Assembly (NCBI GenBank): GCA_913042995.1
Contig: CAJWMA010000003.1
Coordinates: forward strand, 1-36,094
Length of the DNA: 36,094 nucleotides
DNA from: an uncultured bacterium
Lineage (GTDB): Bacteria > Planctomycetota > UBA8108
Reading direction: 5' to 3'
The translations under genes and the position numbers were made by a program. Below the pieces are notes generated by a model. The model saw only the letters and a program-made list of their open reading frames with translations, was not told where the DNA came from and searched no databases. Of this stretch, positions 25,645 through 34,264 are shown one piece after another; position 1 is the stretch's first letter; every line of letters begins with the position of its first letter.

Positions 25645-26865
25645 ATGAACCAGGCCAGGAAAATCGTTCTAGCTTATTCCGGAGGACTTGACACCTCCTA
25701 TTGCATTCCCTACCTGCTCGAGCAGAAGGGCTTTGAGGTCGTGACCGTCACGGTTGACACCGGTGGATTCGATGCCGCCGAGCTCGCCGAGATCGAGGAA
25801 CGCTCGAGCTCCCTGGGAGCCATCGAGCACTACACCATCGACGCTCGCCAGGAGGTCTTCGACCGCTGGGTGAGCTACCTGGTGAAGGGCAATGTGCTCC
25901 GCGGCCAGGTCTATCCACTGGCGGTGGCGGCCGAACGCGTGGTGCAGGCCGAGGTCATCGCCCGCAAGGTGAAGGAGACGGGAGCGGATGCCGTCGCGCA
26001 TGGCTCCACGGGAGCCGGCAATGACCAGGTTCGCTTCGATACCGCCTTTCATGTGCTGATTCCGGGAATCGAGATTGTCACTCCCACCAGGGATGAGAAA
26101 CTCAGCAGGGAGGAGGAGTACGACTTCCTGAAGGAGCGGGGCGTCGATATTGACCCGAGCGTTCGCGAATACTCGATCAATTCAGGGCTCTGGGGCTCGA
26201 CGATCGGCGGTGGTGTGACACACGATTCCGGCAGCGAGATTCCGCGTGATGTCTTTGAGCAGGCGGTGGCTACCGATGAGGTGGAAGGTGGCGAGCTGCT
26301 CGAGATCGGCTTCGAGAAGGGAGTACCGGTCGCGCTTGGCGGTGAGGCGCTCAATGGCGTCGACCTGGTAAATAAGCTGGGTGAGCTCTGCCGGGGCTAC
26401 AGGGTCGGACTCGGAGTTCATATCGGGGATACGGTCCTTGGCATCAAGGGGCGGATCGCGTTCGAGGCCGGGGCGGCGATAGTGCTCATCCACGCGCACC
26501 GTGAGCTCGAGAAGATAACCCTGACAGACTGGCAGCGTTTCTGGAAGGACCACATGGCCTCCTTCTATGGAAAGCTGCTGCATGAGGGGCAGGCCTTCGA
26601 GCCCGTGCTCAGGGACATAGAGGCCATGATCGATTCTTCCCAGGAGCGCGTGACTGGAACGGCCGGGGTGCGCTTCGGCCCCGGGACCTTCAGCGTTGTC
26701 ACGACCGCGAGCCCCTGCACCATGGCGGGCGCGGAGGCCGGCGTCTACGGTGAGATGCCCAAGCTCTGGGAAGGCAACGACGTTCGGGGATATTCGACGA
26801 TTTCAGCGATTCCTTCACGGCTCTACAGGAGCGCCGGGGAGAATGACCAGGCGAAGGACGAGTGA
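25645..26865 (+). CDS. argG: Argininosuccinate synthase
   Basis: A 406-residue enzyme joining citrulline and aspartate with ATP. The N-type PP-loop AYSGGLDTS is at 10-18. The citrulline/aspartate region reads AHGSTGAGNDQVRFD, a form seen in a subset of bacteria instead of the more common GCTGKGNDQVRFE. The ATG at 25645 gives the usual start 6 residues before the first strand; an in-frame TTG further upstream lies in the small frame and is not used here. It follows argH closely and precedes argC by 18 bases. Confidence 0.95.
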   Translation: MNQARKIVLAYSGGLDTSYCIPYLLEQKGFEVVTVTVDTGGFDAAELAEIEERSSSLGAIEHYTIDARQEVFDRWVSYLVKGNVLRGQVYPLAVAAERVVQAEVIARKVKETGADAVAHGSTGAGNDQVRFDTAFHVLIPGIEIVTPTRDEKLSREEEYDFLKERGVDIDPSVREYSINSGLWGSTIGGGVTHDSGSEIPRDVFEQAVATDEVEGGELLEIGFEKGVPVALGGEALNGVDLVNKLGELCRGYRVGLGVHIGDTVLGIKGRIAFEAGAAIVLIHAHRELEKITLTDWQRFWKDHMASFYGKLLHEGQAFEPVLRDIEAMIDSSQERVTGTAGVRFGPGTFSVVTTASPCTMAGAEAGVYGEMPKLWEGNDVRGYSTISAIPSRLYRSAGENDQAKDE

Positions 26866-26883
26866 AGCTTCAGAGAGGGTGAG

Positions 26884-27930
26884 ATGACCAATTCGGCAAA
26901 CGACCAGCTGAGGGTGGGTGTTTTCGGGGGCTCCGGTTATATCGGCGCCGAGCTGCTGCGCTATCTCAGCGCTCATCCCGCCGTGTCTCTTTCCTGGGTG
27001 ACCGCGCATTCCAACGTCGGGCAGGAGGTGGGCGCTGTCCTGCCGAATCTCAAGGCCGCGGTGCCCGGAGCCTTCATCTCCCAGGCGGAGGGGGAAGAGA
27101 GGGTCTCCGAGGTCGATGTCGCCTTCGCGGCCCTTCCTCACAACGAGTCTCAGAACCTGGTTCCGAGGCTTGCCGAGGCCAGTCCTGAGATACGTTTTAT
27201 CGACATGGCCGGCGACTTCCGGACCAATGACGCCCAGGGCTATGAGAAATACTACGGCTGCGAGCATGGCGCCGCTGACTGGCTGCCGCGTTTTACCTAC
27301 GGCTTCACCGAGTTCCAGCGCGACAAGGTGCGTGAGGCCCGCCTGGTGGCGAATCCGGGTTGTTTCGCCACCGGCATGCTGCTCGCCCTGGCGCCGCTGG
27401 CCGCCGCCGGGCGGCTCTCGGGAGATGTCTGCCTCCTGGGCCTGACGGGGTCCTCGGGTTCCGGAAACAAGCCGAGCTCGACAACGCATCATCCCGAGCG
27501 TTTCAGCAATGTACGCTCCTACAAGCCGCTGGCTCACCAGCACATGCTGGAGGTCGAGGCGTTTCTCGGTGGGCTGGGCGAATCCGACTTCAGCCTGCAG
27601 TTTGTGCCCCAGTCGGGTCCCTTCGTAAGAGGCATCTTCACGACCATCTTTACCCCGGGAGTGGGAGCTGACGATCTTCACGCGATCTATGCCGACACCT
27701 ACGGCGGGGAGAGCCTTGTGGAGGTGATGGAGGGCTCTCCCGATCTTCGCTGGGTCCAGGGCTCACCGCGGTCCTGGGTAGGAGTCGGCGGCGAGGGAGA
27801 TAATGGCGTGGTGTTTACCGTGATCGACAACCTCGGCAAGGGAGCCGCTAGCCAGGGTGTGCAGAACATGAACCTGATGTGCGGCCTGGATGAGACCGAG
27901 GGTCTTCGCGCGCCGGGTGGATTTGTTTGA
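26884..27930 (+). CDS. argC: N-acetyl-gamma-glutamyl-phosphate reductase
   Basis: A 348-residue NADPH-dependent reductase, step three of the pathway. The Rossmann loop is GVFGGSGYIGAELLRYL (12-28); the catalytic Cys160 lies in ANPGCFATG; the basic region HHPERFSNVRSYKPLAHQH follows. That last segment looks closer to LysY/ArgC proteins of Thermus and archaea than to the E. coli form, by memory of the families. Membership in an arg operon argues for the arginine role. It lies 18 bases after argG and 46 bases before argD. Confidence 0.93.
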   Translation: MTNSANDQLRVGVFGGSGYIGAELLRYLSAHPAVSLSWVTAHSNVGQEVGAVLPNLKAAVPGAFISQAEGEERVSEVDVAFAALPHNESQNLVPRLAEASPEIRFIDMAGDFRTNDAQGYEKYYGCEHGAADWLPRFTYGFTEFQRDKVREARLVANPGCFATGMLLALAPLAAAGRLSGDVCLLGLTGSSGSGNKPSSTTHHPERFSNVRSYKPLAHQHMLEVEAFLGGLGESDFSLQFVPQSGPFVRGIFTTIFTPGVGADDLHAIYADTYGGESLVEVMEGSPDLRWVQGSPRSWVGVGGEGDNGVVFTVIDNLGKGAASQGVQNMNLMCGLDETEGLRAPGGFV

Positions 27931-27976
27931 CGGCCGCGGACATGCCCGGTTGGAAGCAACAGGAGAATCAAGCAGG

Positions 27977-29143
27977 ATGAATTCAAAAGAAACCGAGGAT
28001 CGCTACATCCTTCCGACCTACAACAATATTCGTTTTCCCCTGAGCTTCGTCCGAGCTGAAGGAAGCTATGTTGAAGATGATTCGGGCGGCCGCTACCTCG
28101 ATCTCTATGGAGGGCACGCCGTCTGCGTGCTGGGTCACTGCCATCCGAAGTGGGTTGAGGCGATCGCGGAGCAGGCGGGTACTTTCGATTTCTATTCGAA
28201 CCTCTGTTATTGCCCTGTTCGGGCGGAGGCCGCCAAGCTCATGGTCGAGCGGTGCTATTCCATGCACCAGGCGTTCTTCTGCAATTCCGGAGCCGAGGCG
28301 AATGAGACCGCCCTGAAGATCGCCCGCAAGGCGACCGGTAGAGAATACGTTGTTTCCATGGAGGAGGACTTCCATGGCCGGACGATCGGCGCGCTCAGCG
28401 TGACGGGCTTCGAGAAGTCGCGCGCCCTCTTCCCACAGAACATCTCCCGGTGGACGCGTTTTCTTCGTCTTGGCGACCTGGAGGCTTTTGATTCCCTTGA
28501 TCCGGAAGAGATCGCGGGCGTCATCCTCGAGCCTCTCCAGAGCGTCGTCGGCGTCAAGATGGCCGAGCCGGAGTACTACCGGGGGCTGCGGGACTGGTGT
28601 GATCGTACCGGCGCCGTGCTGATCTTCGACGAAGTGCAGACCGGAAACGGCCGAACCGGAAAATGGTTTGTCGGTGAGCACTGGGGGGTAGAACCGGACC
28701 TCGTGACCACGGCCAAGGGTCTGGGCGGGGGCTATCCTGTCGGCGCCGTTCTCGCGAATGAGAAGATCTCGGCCACGGTGGAAGCCGGAGACCAGGCCAC
28801 CACCTTCGGGGGAGGCCCGATGGCGGCCGCGGCGGTGGCCGCGACCTATCGCATCATCGAGGAGGAGGGTCTCGTCGAGCAGGTGGCACGGCTGTCCAGC
28901 GGCGTTATCGAGCGCCTCGGAGGATATGTCGGCCGGGGAATCGAGGAGGTTCGGGGTCTTGGCTATCTTCTCGGCGTGCGTTGCGAGAAGCCGGCGAAGG
29001 AGATCCAGGCGGCTCTTCTCGATCGCGGCATCCTGGTTGGTACCTCCGGAGATCCCCAGACCTTCAGGCTCCTGCCTCCACTGACGGTAAGCGAGGAGGA
29101 GTGGGGAGTCTTCTTCGCGGCGCTGGATGATATCTTCGCCTGA
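27977..29143 (+). CDS. argD: Acetylornithine aminotransferase (class III, ArgD type)
   Basis: A 388-residue PLP enzyme that converts N-acyl-glutamate semialdehyde to N-acyl-ornithine. The start at 27977 has AGGAG 11 bases upstream; an earlier in-frame start at 27890 would overlap argC and is not supported. Motifs: GGHAVCVLGHCHP, CNSGAEANETALKIAR (cofactor phosphate), DEVQTGNGRTG and the PLP lysine Lys247 in TTAKGLGGGYP. Length fits ArgD. Acylation type (acetyl or succinyl) cannot be read from the sequence by eye. Confidence 0.93.
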   Translation: MNSKETEDRYILPTYNNIRFPLSFVRAEGSYVEDDSGGRYLDLYGGHAVCVLGHCHPKWVEAIAEQAGTFDFYSNLCYCPVRAEAAKLMVERCYSMHQAFFCNSGAEANETALKIARKATGREYVVSMEEDFHGRTIGALSVTGFEKSRALFPQNISRWTRFLRLGDLEAFDSLDPEEIAGVILEPLQSVVGVKMAEPEYYRGLRDWCDRTGAVLIFDEVQTGNGRTGKWFVGEHWGVEPDLVTTAKGLGGGYPVGAVLANEKISATVEAGDQATTFGGGPMAAAAVAATYRIIEEEGLVEQVARLSSGVIERLGGYVGRGIEEVRGLGYLLGVRCEKPAKEIQAALLDRGILVGTSGDPQTFRLLPPLTVSEEEWGVFFAALDDIFA

Positions 29144-29230
29144 GCCGATTTTCGCGCGCCTATAATGGCTTGCACATCCCCGGCTAAAGTGGGACATTCA
29201 ACGCCTTCAAAATACTGGTGGAGTCGTTAG

Positions 29231-30223
29231 ATGCGGCATTTCTACAGCTTGAACGAGTTCTCCTCTGAACAGATAGGGGAGTTTGTTAACAGGGCTCTCG
29301 CCTTCAAGGAGAACCCCTATTCGGAGGTTCTTGACCATCGCCAGATAGCCCTCCTCTTTCTGAACCAGTCCCTGCGTACTCGCTGTTCCTTCGAGGTAGC
29401 GACGAGGGAGCTGGGAGGAGATGTAAGCACTCTCGATGCCGAGACGCTCTTCGCCCTGGAGACCGAGTTCGGCAAACGCATGGACGGCGCCTCAGCCGAG
29501 CATGTGAAGGAGGCCATCGGCGTCTTCTCGCGTTACTTCTCGGCCCTGGGCCTGCGCTCCTTCGCGCGCGGCGAGGACCAGCAGGAGGATCTCCTGGACA
29601 AGACCTTTACCACGTTTCTCGAGCACGCGAAGATCCCGGTCTTCAATATGGAGTCGGCACTGTACCACCCCTGCCAGGCGCTCGCCGATCTCGTGACCAT
29701 CAAGGAGCTCTTTCAGGATTTCCAGGGACGCAAGGTCACCATTACCTGGGCGAACCATCCGCGCGCCCTTCCGATGGCTGTTGCCAACTCGGCCCTGCTG
29801 GCCATGACGAAGATGGGGATGCACGTCACCCTCGCTCATCCGGAGAAATTCGAGCTGCAGGAGGGAATCATGAATATGGCTGGCGACTTTGCCGGCGAAT
29901 CAGGCGGCAGTGTAGAGGTTGTCCATGATCGTCTCGAGGCGGCCGCCGATGCCGATGTGATCTATGCCAAGTCCTGGGGATCCCTGCTGCGTTACGATGA
30001 CCCTGCCGCTGAGCAGGATCTTCGCGACAGCCTGAAGGATTGGGTGGTGGACAGCGAGATGATGAGCCGTACGCGCAGAGCCTATTTCATGCATTGCCTG
30101 CCGGTGCGCAGGAATGTCGTGGTCAACGATGACGTTATCGACAGCAACCGGTCCGTTGTTCTGCAGGAGGCGGAGAACCGTCTCCATGCCCAGAAGGCGA
30201 TTCTTGAATGGATTTTTTCCTGA
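29231..30223 (+). CDS. argF': N-acyl-ornithine carbamoyltransferase (AOTCase/SOTCase type)
   Basis: A 330-residue carbamoyltransferase. The carbamoyl phosphate motif SLRTR is at 47-51 and HCLP at 288-291. The rest matches N-acetylornithine carbamoyltransferase of Xanthomonas and N-succinylornithine carbamoyltransferase of Bacteroides, not classical OTCase: MDGASAEH (84-91), NMESALYHPCQ, ITWANHPRALPMAVANS, YAKSWGSL, HCLPVRRN and AENRLHAQK. Lys322 aligns with the carboxylated Lys302 of the Xanthomonas enzyme. The specificity residue (Glu92 in the acetyl enzyme, Pro90 in the succinyl enzyme) is Ala89 here, so the acyl group is open. The 87-base gap after argD holds TATAAT at 29161-29166 without a -35. 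Its end overlaps the next gene by 16 bases. Confidence 0.9.
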   Translation: MRHFYSLNEFSSEQIGEFVNRALAFKENPYSEVLDHRQIALLFLNQSLRTRCSFEVATRELGGDVSTLDAETLFALETEFGKRMDGASAEHVKEAIGVFSRYFSALGLRSFARGEDQQEDLLDKTFTTFLEHAKIPVFNMESALYHPCQALADLVTIKELFQDFQGRKVTITWANHPRALPMAVANSALLAMTKMGMHVTLAHPEKFELQEGIMNMAGDFAGESGGSVEVVHDRLEAAADADVIYAKSWGSLLRYDDPAAEQDLRDSLKDWVVDSEMMSRTRRAYFMHCLPVRRNVVVNDDVIDSNRSVVLQEAENRLHAQKAILEWIFS

Positions 30224-32013
30224 GCGACTCACGCCGCGTCTCCAGCCCCGCCTCGCGGCGGCCGGCAAGCCTTCCGCTTGTCGGGTGCTTGTTGGCCGCG
30301 TTGATCCTGGGGCAGGGCCTCTGGTCCGGGCGGACCCTGGCGGGGCCCCTCGAGGCCGGAATCCCGCCGGAGTCCGTCCTCTTCCTGCACTGGCAGAACG
30401 CGAAAGATTCGGGCTTCGCCTCCACCTATCTCGGTCATTTGCAGGAGAAGATCGCGAGCTCAGGGTTCCTTGACACGTTTTTCCGCCACCTGGGAGAAAC
30501 GTTTCCTCCCGCTTCGAGAAAGGCCTTCACATCTCACCTCAAGCGCTGGCGAGGCATCGTTTCCAACCTGCCGTGGTGGCACCTCGCCTCATCCGAGGTG
30601 GCGATCGGCGGACGGGTGGGAGCCCGGGGAACCTTTGAGTTTATTCTCCTCTTTCGTAGAGAGAAAGAGAAGATCGCCGCGGAGCTGTTGGGGTTGCGGG
30701 ACCTGCTCTACGCCTATTCCAGCCTGGGTGAAGAATATGAACTCGAGGTCGGTATTCGAAACGGCGCGGCGACCACGGTTCTTCAGAATGGTCTCGACCT
30801 GCTTGACCAGATAGCGGTTAGCGCCCAGGGGGACGTGATCGGGATTTCGACCTCAGCCGCCCTTCTTCGCCGAAGCTTTCAGCTGCTCTCCGGCGAGACT
30901 CTCTCTCCGGGCTTTACCCGGACACCCGGCTACGAGCAATTGCAGAGTAAGATGAAGAAGCGCATTGGCAGGAAACCTCCCGCCGGGAAGGAGACCGCGC
31001 GTTTCGAGTTTATTTTTCAACCTCGCGGAGTTCTGAAGGATGTGGTGATCCTTGACGTGATTGAGGAGTACCACTATCTCGCGAGCTTTACGCCCGCTGG
31101 CGCGGAATCGAGCTCGCGTACTGTCCTCAGCGAGGCCATCGGCAACCCGCTGATAAAGGCGGTTGCCGGTCAGCCCTCGGTTGAGGGACTCGCCGCCGGA
31201 ATCTCAGCTGACGCGGTCTCCTACAGCGCCACCTCGGGGACGGATCCGGCCGGAGTCTATGAGTTCTGCATGGAGCTGCTTGTCAACATTACAGGGAATG
31301 CGGAATCAGCCGAGAGGTTTGAGCGTGAGCAGGCCAGGCTTGGTATTCGCCTGCGGCGCGAGATTCTCCAGAGCCTTACCGGGCGGCGGGTGACCGCGGT
31401 CTTTCCTCCCTCGCCGGGCGCTCGACCTTCACGCGCGTTTCTTCTCGAGGTCAAGGATGCTGACAGGGCCTCCAGCGCGATCGCTGGAGCTGTCGAGGCT
31501 CTTGCCGGGCCGCTGAGGGAGTGGAACCTGGAGCTTGGCAGCAAGACTGAAGAGGGAGCCAGGGAAGGCTTTCATGTTTTCAGCTCGGGCTTGCTGGGAT
31601 TCGATATCGCCTTTGGAGTGCGCGGGAACTTCCTGGTCCTGGCCACATCGAGAGAGGCTTTCAGGAAGGTTGCCGCCACCCTCGAGGGCAAGTCAGCCTC
31701 CCTGGCTGATGCCGGGGGTCTCAAATGGCTGCCGAAATCGGATCTTGCGGTCGACAGCTTCTACAAGGGCGTGGGCTCGGGGCTCTCCGACCCCGGCGAC
31801 TGGCTGCTGAAGATCGGCGGCTTGCTGGGTACTCTGCTTCCGGATCCCAGGGAGCCGGCTATTTTAAAGCCGTTCCTGATCTCCCTGCCCCGCCTGGAGG
31901 GCGCGCTGCGTTCCCTGGATGTCTTCAGCGACAGCTCTGGGTATTCTCTGCGTGATGGGCGTGTTTTTTTCAGCACAGCCTCCAGCAAATTGCGCCCTGT
32001 CGCCGGATTTTAA
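30208..32013 (+). CDS. Exported or membrane-anchored hypothetical protein
   Basis: A 601-residue protein whose start lies inside the argF' end (16-base overlap, other frame). Residues 22-46 form a signal peptide or anchor (PLVGCLLAALILGQGLWSG), with possible cleavage near LAG-PL. The remainder is a soluble alpha/beta domain pair with repeated segments of the kind FEFILLFRR, DVIGISTSAALLRRSFQLLSG and FLVLATSREAFRKVAATLEGK, which look like two copies of one fold. The layout recalls DUF3352-type envelope proteins, but I cannot confirm it. It has no catalytic motif. Its link to arginine synthesis is positional only. Confidence 0.75.
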   Translation: MDFFLSDSRRVSSPASRRPASLPLVGCLLAALILGQGLWSGRTLAGPLEAGIPPESVLFLHWQNAKDSGFASTYLGHLQEKIASSGFLDTFFRHLGETFPPASRKAFTSHLKRWRGIVSNLPWWHLASSEVAIGGRVGARGTFEFILLFRREKEKIAAELLGLRDLLYAYSSLGEEYELEVGIRNGAATTVLQNGLDLLDQIAVSAQGDVIGISTSAALLRRSFQLLSGETLSPGFTRTPGYEQLQSKMKKRIGRKPPAGKETARFEFIFQPRGVLKDVVILDVIEEYHYLASFTPAGAESSSRTVLSEAIGNPLIKAVAGQPSVEGLAAGISADAVSYSATSGTDPAGVYEFCMELLVNITGNAESAERFEREQARLGIRLRREILQSLTGRRVTAVFPPSPGARPSRAFLLEVKDADRASSAIAGAVEALAGPLREWNLELGSKTEEGAREGFHVFSSGLLGFDIAFGVRGNFLVLATSREAFRKVAATLEGKSASLADAGGLKWLPKSDLAVDSFYKGVGSGLSDPGDWLLKIGGLLGTLLPDPREPAILKPFLISLPRLEGALRSLDVFSDSSGYSLRDGRVFFSTASSKLRPVAGF

Positions 32014-32046
32014 GCCTTCTCTGCCGGTATAAATCTCCCGACGTTC

Positions 32047-32075
32047 TTGAGCCATTGGGGAGCGTCCTGCATACT
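32047..32075 (+). promoter_or_regulatory. Possible promoter for the zinc-ribbon/retropepsin gene
   Basis: TTGAGC at 32047-32052 and CATACT at 32070-32075 with a 17-base spacer, about 80 bases before the ATG at 32157. Confidence 0.35.
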
Positions 32076-32156
32076 GGTTGCAGTGACCAGCGGCTTGGAA
32101 TGAGCGGCTGGTAGGTTCACAGACGCGCCCGGTCTTCGGGGGGAGCTCTTCAGGTC

Positions 32157-34154
32157 ATGTTACAGTGCCAGACTTGTAAAAGCTGGAACGAGGATGGAGC
32201 GTCCTTTTGTACCCAGTGCGGCCAGCCGGTCGGTGGAGGCAAGAGACGCTGGGGGTTGCGTCACACGCTGGTTCTCATCGCAGGGCTGGCGGGAATCCAG
32301 GCGGCCGTTTTCTTTTATTTTTTCGAGCAGCCTGTCGAGCCTGGTGTGCCGCAGGGGCAGGGACAGCCGCGCTCCGTCGCCGTGATGAAGCCGGCGGTTG
32401 AGGGAGAGACTCCCGCGCCGCCGCCTGCCAGGGCGGGGAAGCCGCTCTCGAGCCGGAAGAAGCCCGGACCTGCCTCGAAGGCTTCCTCCAGCCCGCCCAC
32501 GGTTCGCAGAGTCAAGGTCGATTCGGCGCTGGCCATTCTCGAGCTCTTTGACAAGAGCGGTCAGTTCGCGCGGATTGCACAGGCGGTGGTTGTCCATCCC
32601 GATGGGGTGGTGCTGACACGCTACAGCCCTCTTCTTGGAGCTTACAAGGTGAGATGCCGCCGTGAGGGCGTAGCCGGGAGCATCCCGGTCACAGGTATCA
32701 TTCGCTACAACCAGCCCTCAGACCTGGCCCTGTTGCGCCTTGCGAGGTCGGGGCAGAAGCTGGCCGCTCTGGAAATCATCACTCGCTCTACAGCAGATGG
32801 GCTGGCCAATGAGGATGAGATCAACATCTTCGACGGCCCCGGAGGCCGACCGGCAAGGATCGCCGAGGCTTTCTTTTCCACCGCGGATGGGCATTTGGGG
32901 ATCCTGCTGGCTGATTCGCCGGGAATTGATGAAGAGTCCTTCCTGGCCGTCTCAAAGGCGGGGGAGGTCATCGGGTTGTGCCGCCCGATGGTGGACAATG
33001 TTGTGGGGCTTCCCCGCAGGACGATTCCCGCCAGGCCCCAGGGCTTGAGGGTGTTCATCGACCCTGCCAGCGTTTTCCTGCGGGAGTTCCTGGTCGAGCC
33101 CGTCAGCTCTACCGTGGCTGATAATACGATGAGAATTTACGAAGGCACCTTTGATGACCTCGAGGCCCGGGCGCGTGAGAGCTACCGGACGAAGCGCTGG
33201 GGAGAGGCCATCGAGCTTTTGCGGAAGGCGATCGAGCGCGGGAATGTTGAGAATGTCGAGGTGGTGCGGCTTGACAGGTTGTTCGATTTTTTGCGGGAGA
33301 GCTACCTGGGAGAGATCGGCCGTCTGCAGGACAGGCGCCGCTTCGAGGAGGCCGCCGAGATGGCTCGTCGGGGACTCGAGTTCTTCGCCAGGGATGGGAT
33401 TCTATGGTTCAAGCTGGCTGAGATCTGCGCCGAGCTGGAGCTGACTCGCGAGGTGATTGACGCTCTTCTGCAGGTCCGGGCGCTCGAGAGTTCACGGCGG
33501 ATCGCTCCCATGCTGGAAGGAGCCTATCATCAGCTGGCACGGGATGCGCTCAAGGAGAACGACGGGCGCCGGGCGGAGCTGGCTTATGTCGAAGGGATCG
33601 AGCAGATTCCCGATTCAGCCATACTCAGGCTGCATCTCGGACAGCTTTACCAGGAATGGGCGATCTACCAGGATGCGATCAGGCTGCTGGAAGAGGCGAA
33701 ACAGCTCGATTCCGCCCTGGCCCAGCAATCGGACGTCCTGCTGGGTAGAATTGATGACATCCTTTCGAGCAGGGAGGCGGTTGTCATTCCCATACCTGAA
33801 GGGGCTCCATCGATCAGCGCCAAGATGCTGCTGGATGGAAGGATGGAAGAGACCTTTGTGATTGATACGGGCGCCACCTATACGGCTATTTCGGAGACCC
33901 TGGCGCGTCGGCTCGGTTACGCGTTTGAGCGCGGAGAGCGGATCAACGTGACCACGGCGGCCGGGAGGATGCAGGTTCGCAGGATTCGCCTGGTTTCCGT
34001 TTCACTGCAGGGATACGCGGTGCACAATCTGCCCGTCATCGTTTTGCCTGACAGCAAGGGGAGGAGCCTCAATCTTCTTGGGCTCAATTTCCTCAATTAC
34101 TTCAAATACAGTGTCGATTCGACCCGCGGGGAGTTCCGCCTCGAGCGCCCCTGA
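32157..34154 (+). CDS. Zinc ribbon - membrane - degenerate trypsin-like - TPR - retropepsin-like protein
   Basis: A 665-residue mosaic. A zinc ribbon is formed by Cys4, Cys7, Cys18 and Cys21. A membrane helix (37-56) follows, so most of the protein is outside the cytoplasm. After a Pro-rich linker, residues about 120-315 resemble a trypsin-fold domain: AVVVHPDGVVLTRYS takes the place of the usual GxVLTNxHV with no His, PSDLALLRL keeps the Asp, and SPGIDEESFLAV lacks GNSGG. TPR-like helices span 330-535. The C-terminal domain has Asp570-Thr-Gly-Ala573 and LLGLNFLNYFKYSVD, the signature of bacterial clan AA (retropepsin-like) aspartic proteases, which act as dimers. So one protease fold looks dead and one looks intact. 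Substrate unknown. Confidence 0.82.
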   Translation: MLQCQTCKSWNEDGASFCTQCGQPVGGGKRRWGLRHTLVLIAGLAGIQAAVFFYFFEQPVEPGVPQGQGQPRSVAVMKPAVEGETPAPPPARAGKPLSSRKKPGPASKASSSPPTVRRVKVDSALAILELFDKSGQFARIAQAVVVHPDGVVLTRYSPLLGAYKVRCRREGVAGSIPVTGIIRYNQPSDLALLRLARSGQKLAALEIITRSTADGLANEDEINIFDGPGGRPARIAEAFFSTADGHLGILLADSPGIDEESFLAVSKAGEVIGLCRPMVDNVVGLPRRTIPARPQGLRVFIDPASVFLREFLVEPVSSTVADNTMRIYEGTFDDLEARARESYRTKRWGEAIELLRKAIERGNVENVEVVRLDRLFDFLRESYLGEIGRLQDRRRFEEAAEMARRGLEFFARDGILWFKLAEICAELELTREVIDALLQVRALESSRRIAPMLEGAYHQLARDALKENDGRRAELAYVEGIEQIPDSAILRLHLGQLYQEWAIYQDAIRLLEEAKQLDSALAQQSDVLLGRIDDILSSREAVVIPIPEGAPSISAKMLLDGRMEETFVIDTGATYTAISETLARRLGYAFERGERINVTTAAGRMQVRRIRLVSVSLQGYAVHNLPVIVLPDSKGRSLNLLGLNFLNYFKYSVDSTRGEFRLERP

Positions 34155-34198
34155 GAGGTCCGCCGGCCGCCAGCCGTTTGGGTAGAATCTCCGGCATC

Positions 34199-34228
34199 AA
34201 AAAAAGGAGCCGGAATCCATCCGGCTCC
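34199..34228 (-). terminator. Intrinsic terminator of the DUF1573 gene
   Basis: Perfect 9-bp stem GGAGCCGGA/TCCGGCTCC (34206-34214 with 34220-34228), 5-base loop; on the minus strand seven T follow (34205-34199). On the plus strand the tail CTTCATTATT is weaker, so it may also end the convergent gene at 34154. Confidence 0.88.
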
Positions 34229-34264
34229 CTTCATTATTAAGCTGGTTGTTCGGCTTCGTGACGC

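Noticed and set aside
27983-29197. Minus-strand frame of 404 codons opposite argD
   Set aside because: Antisense of a well-conserved aminotransferase with no recognisable domain.
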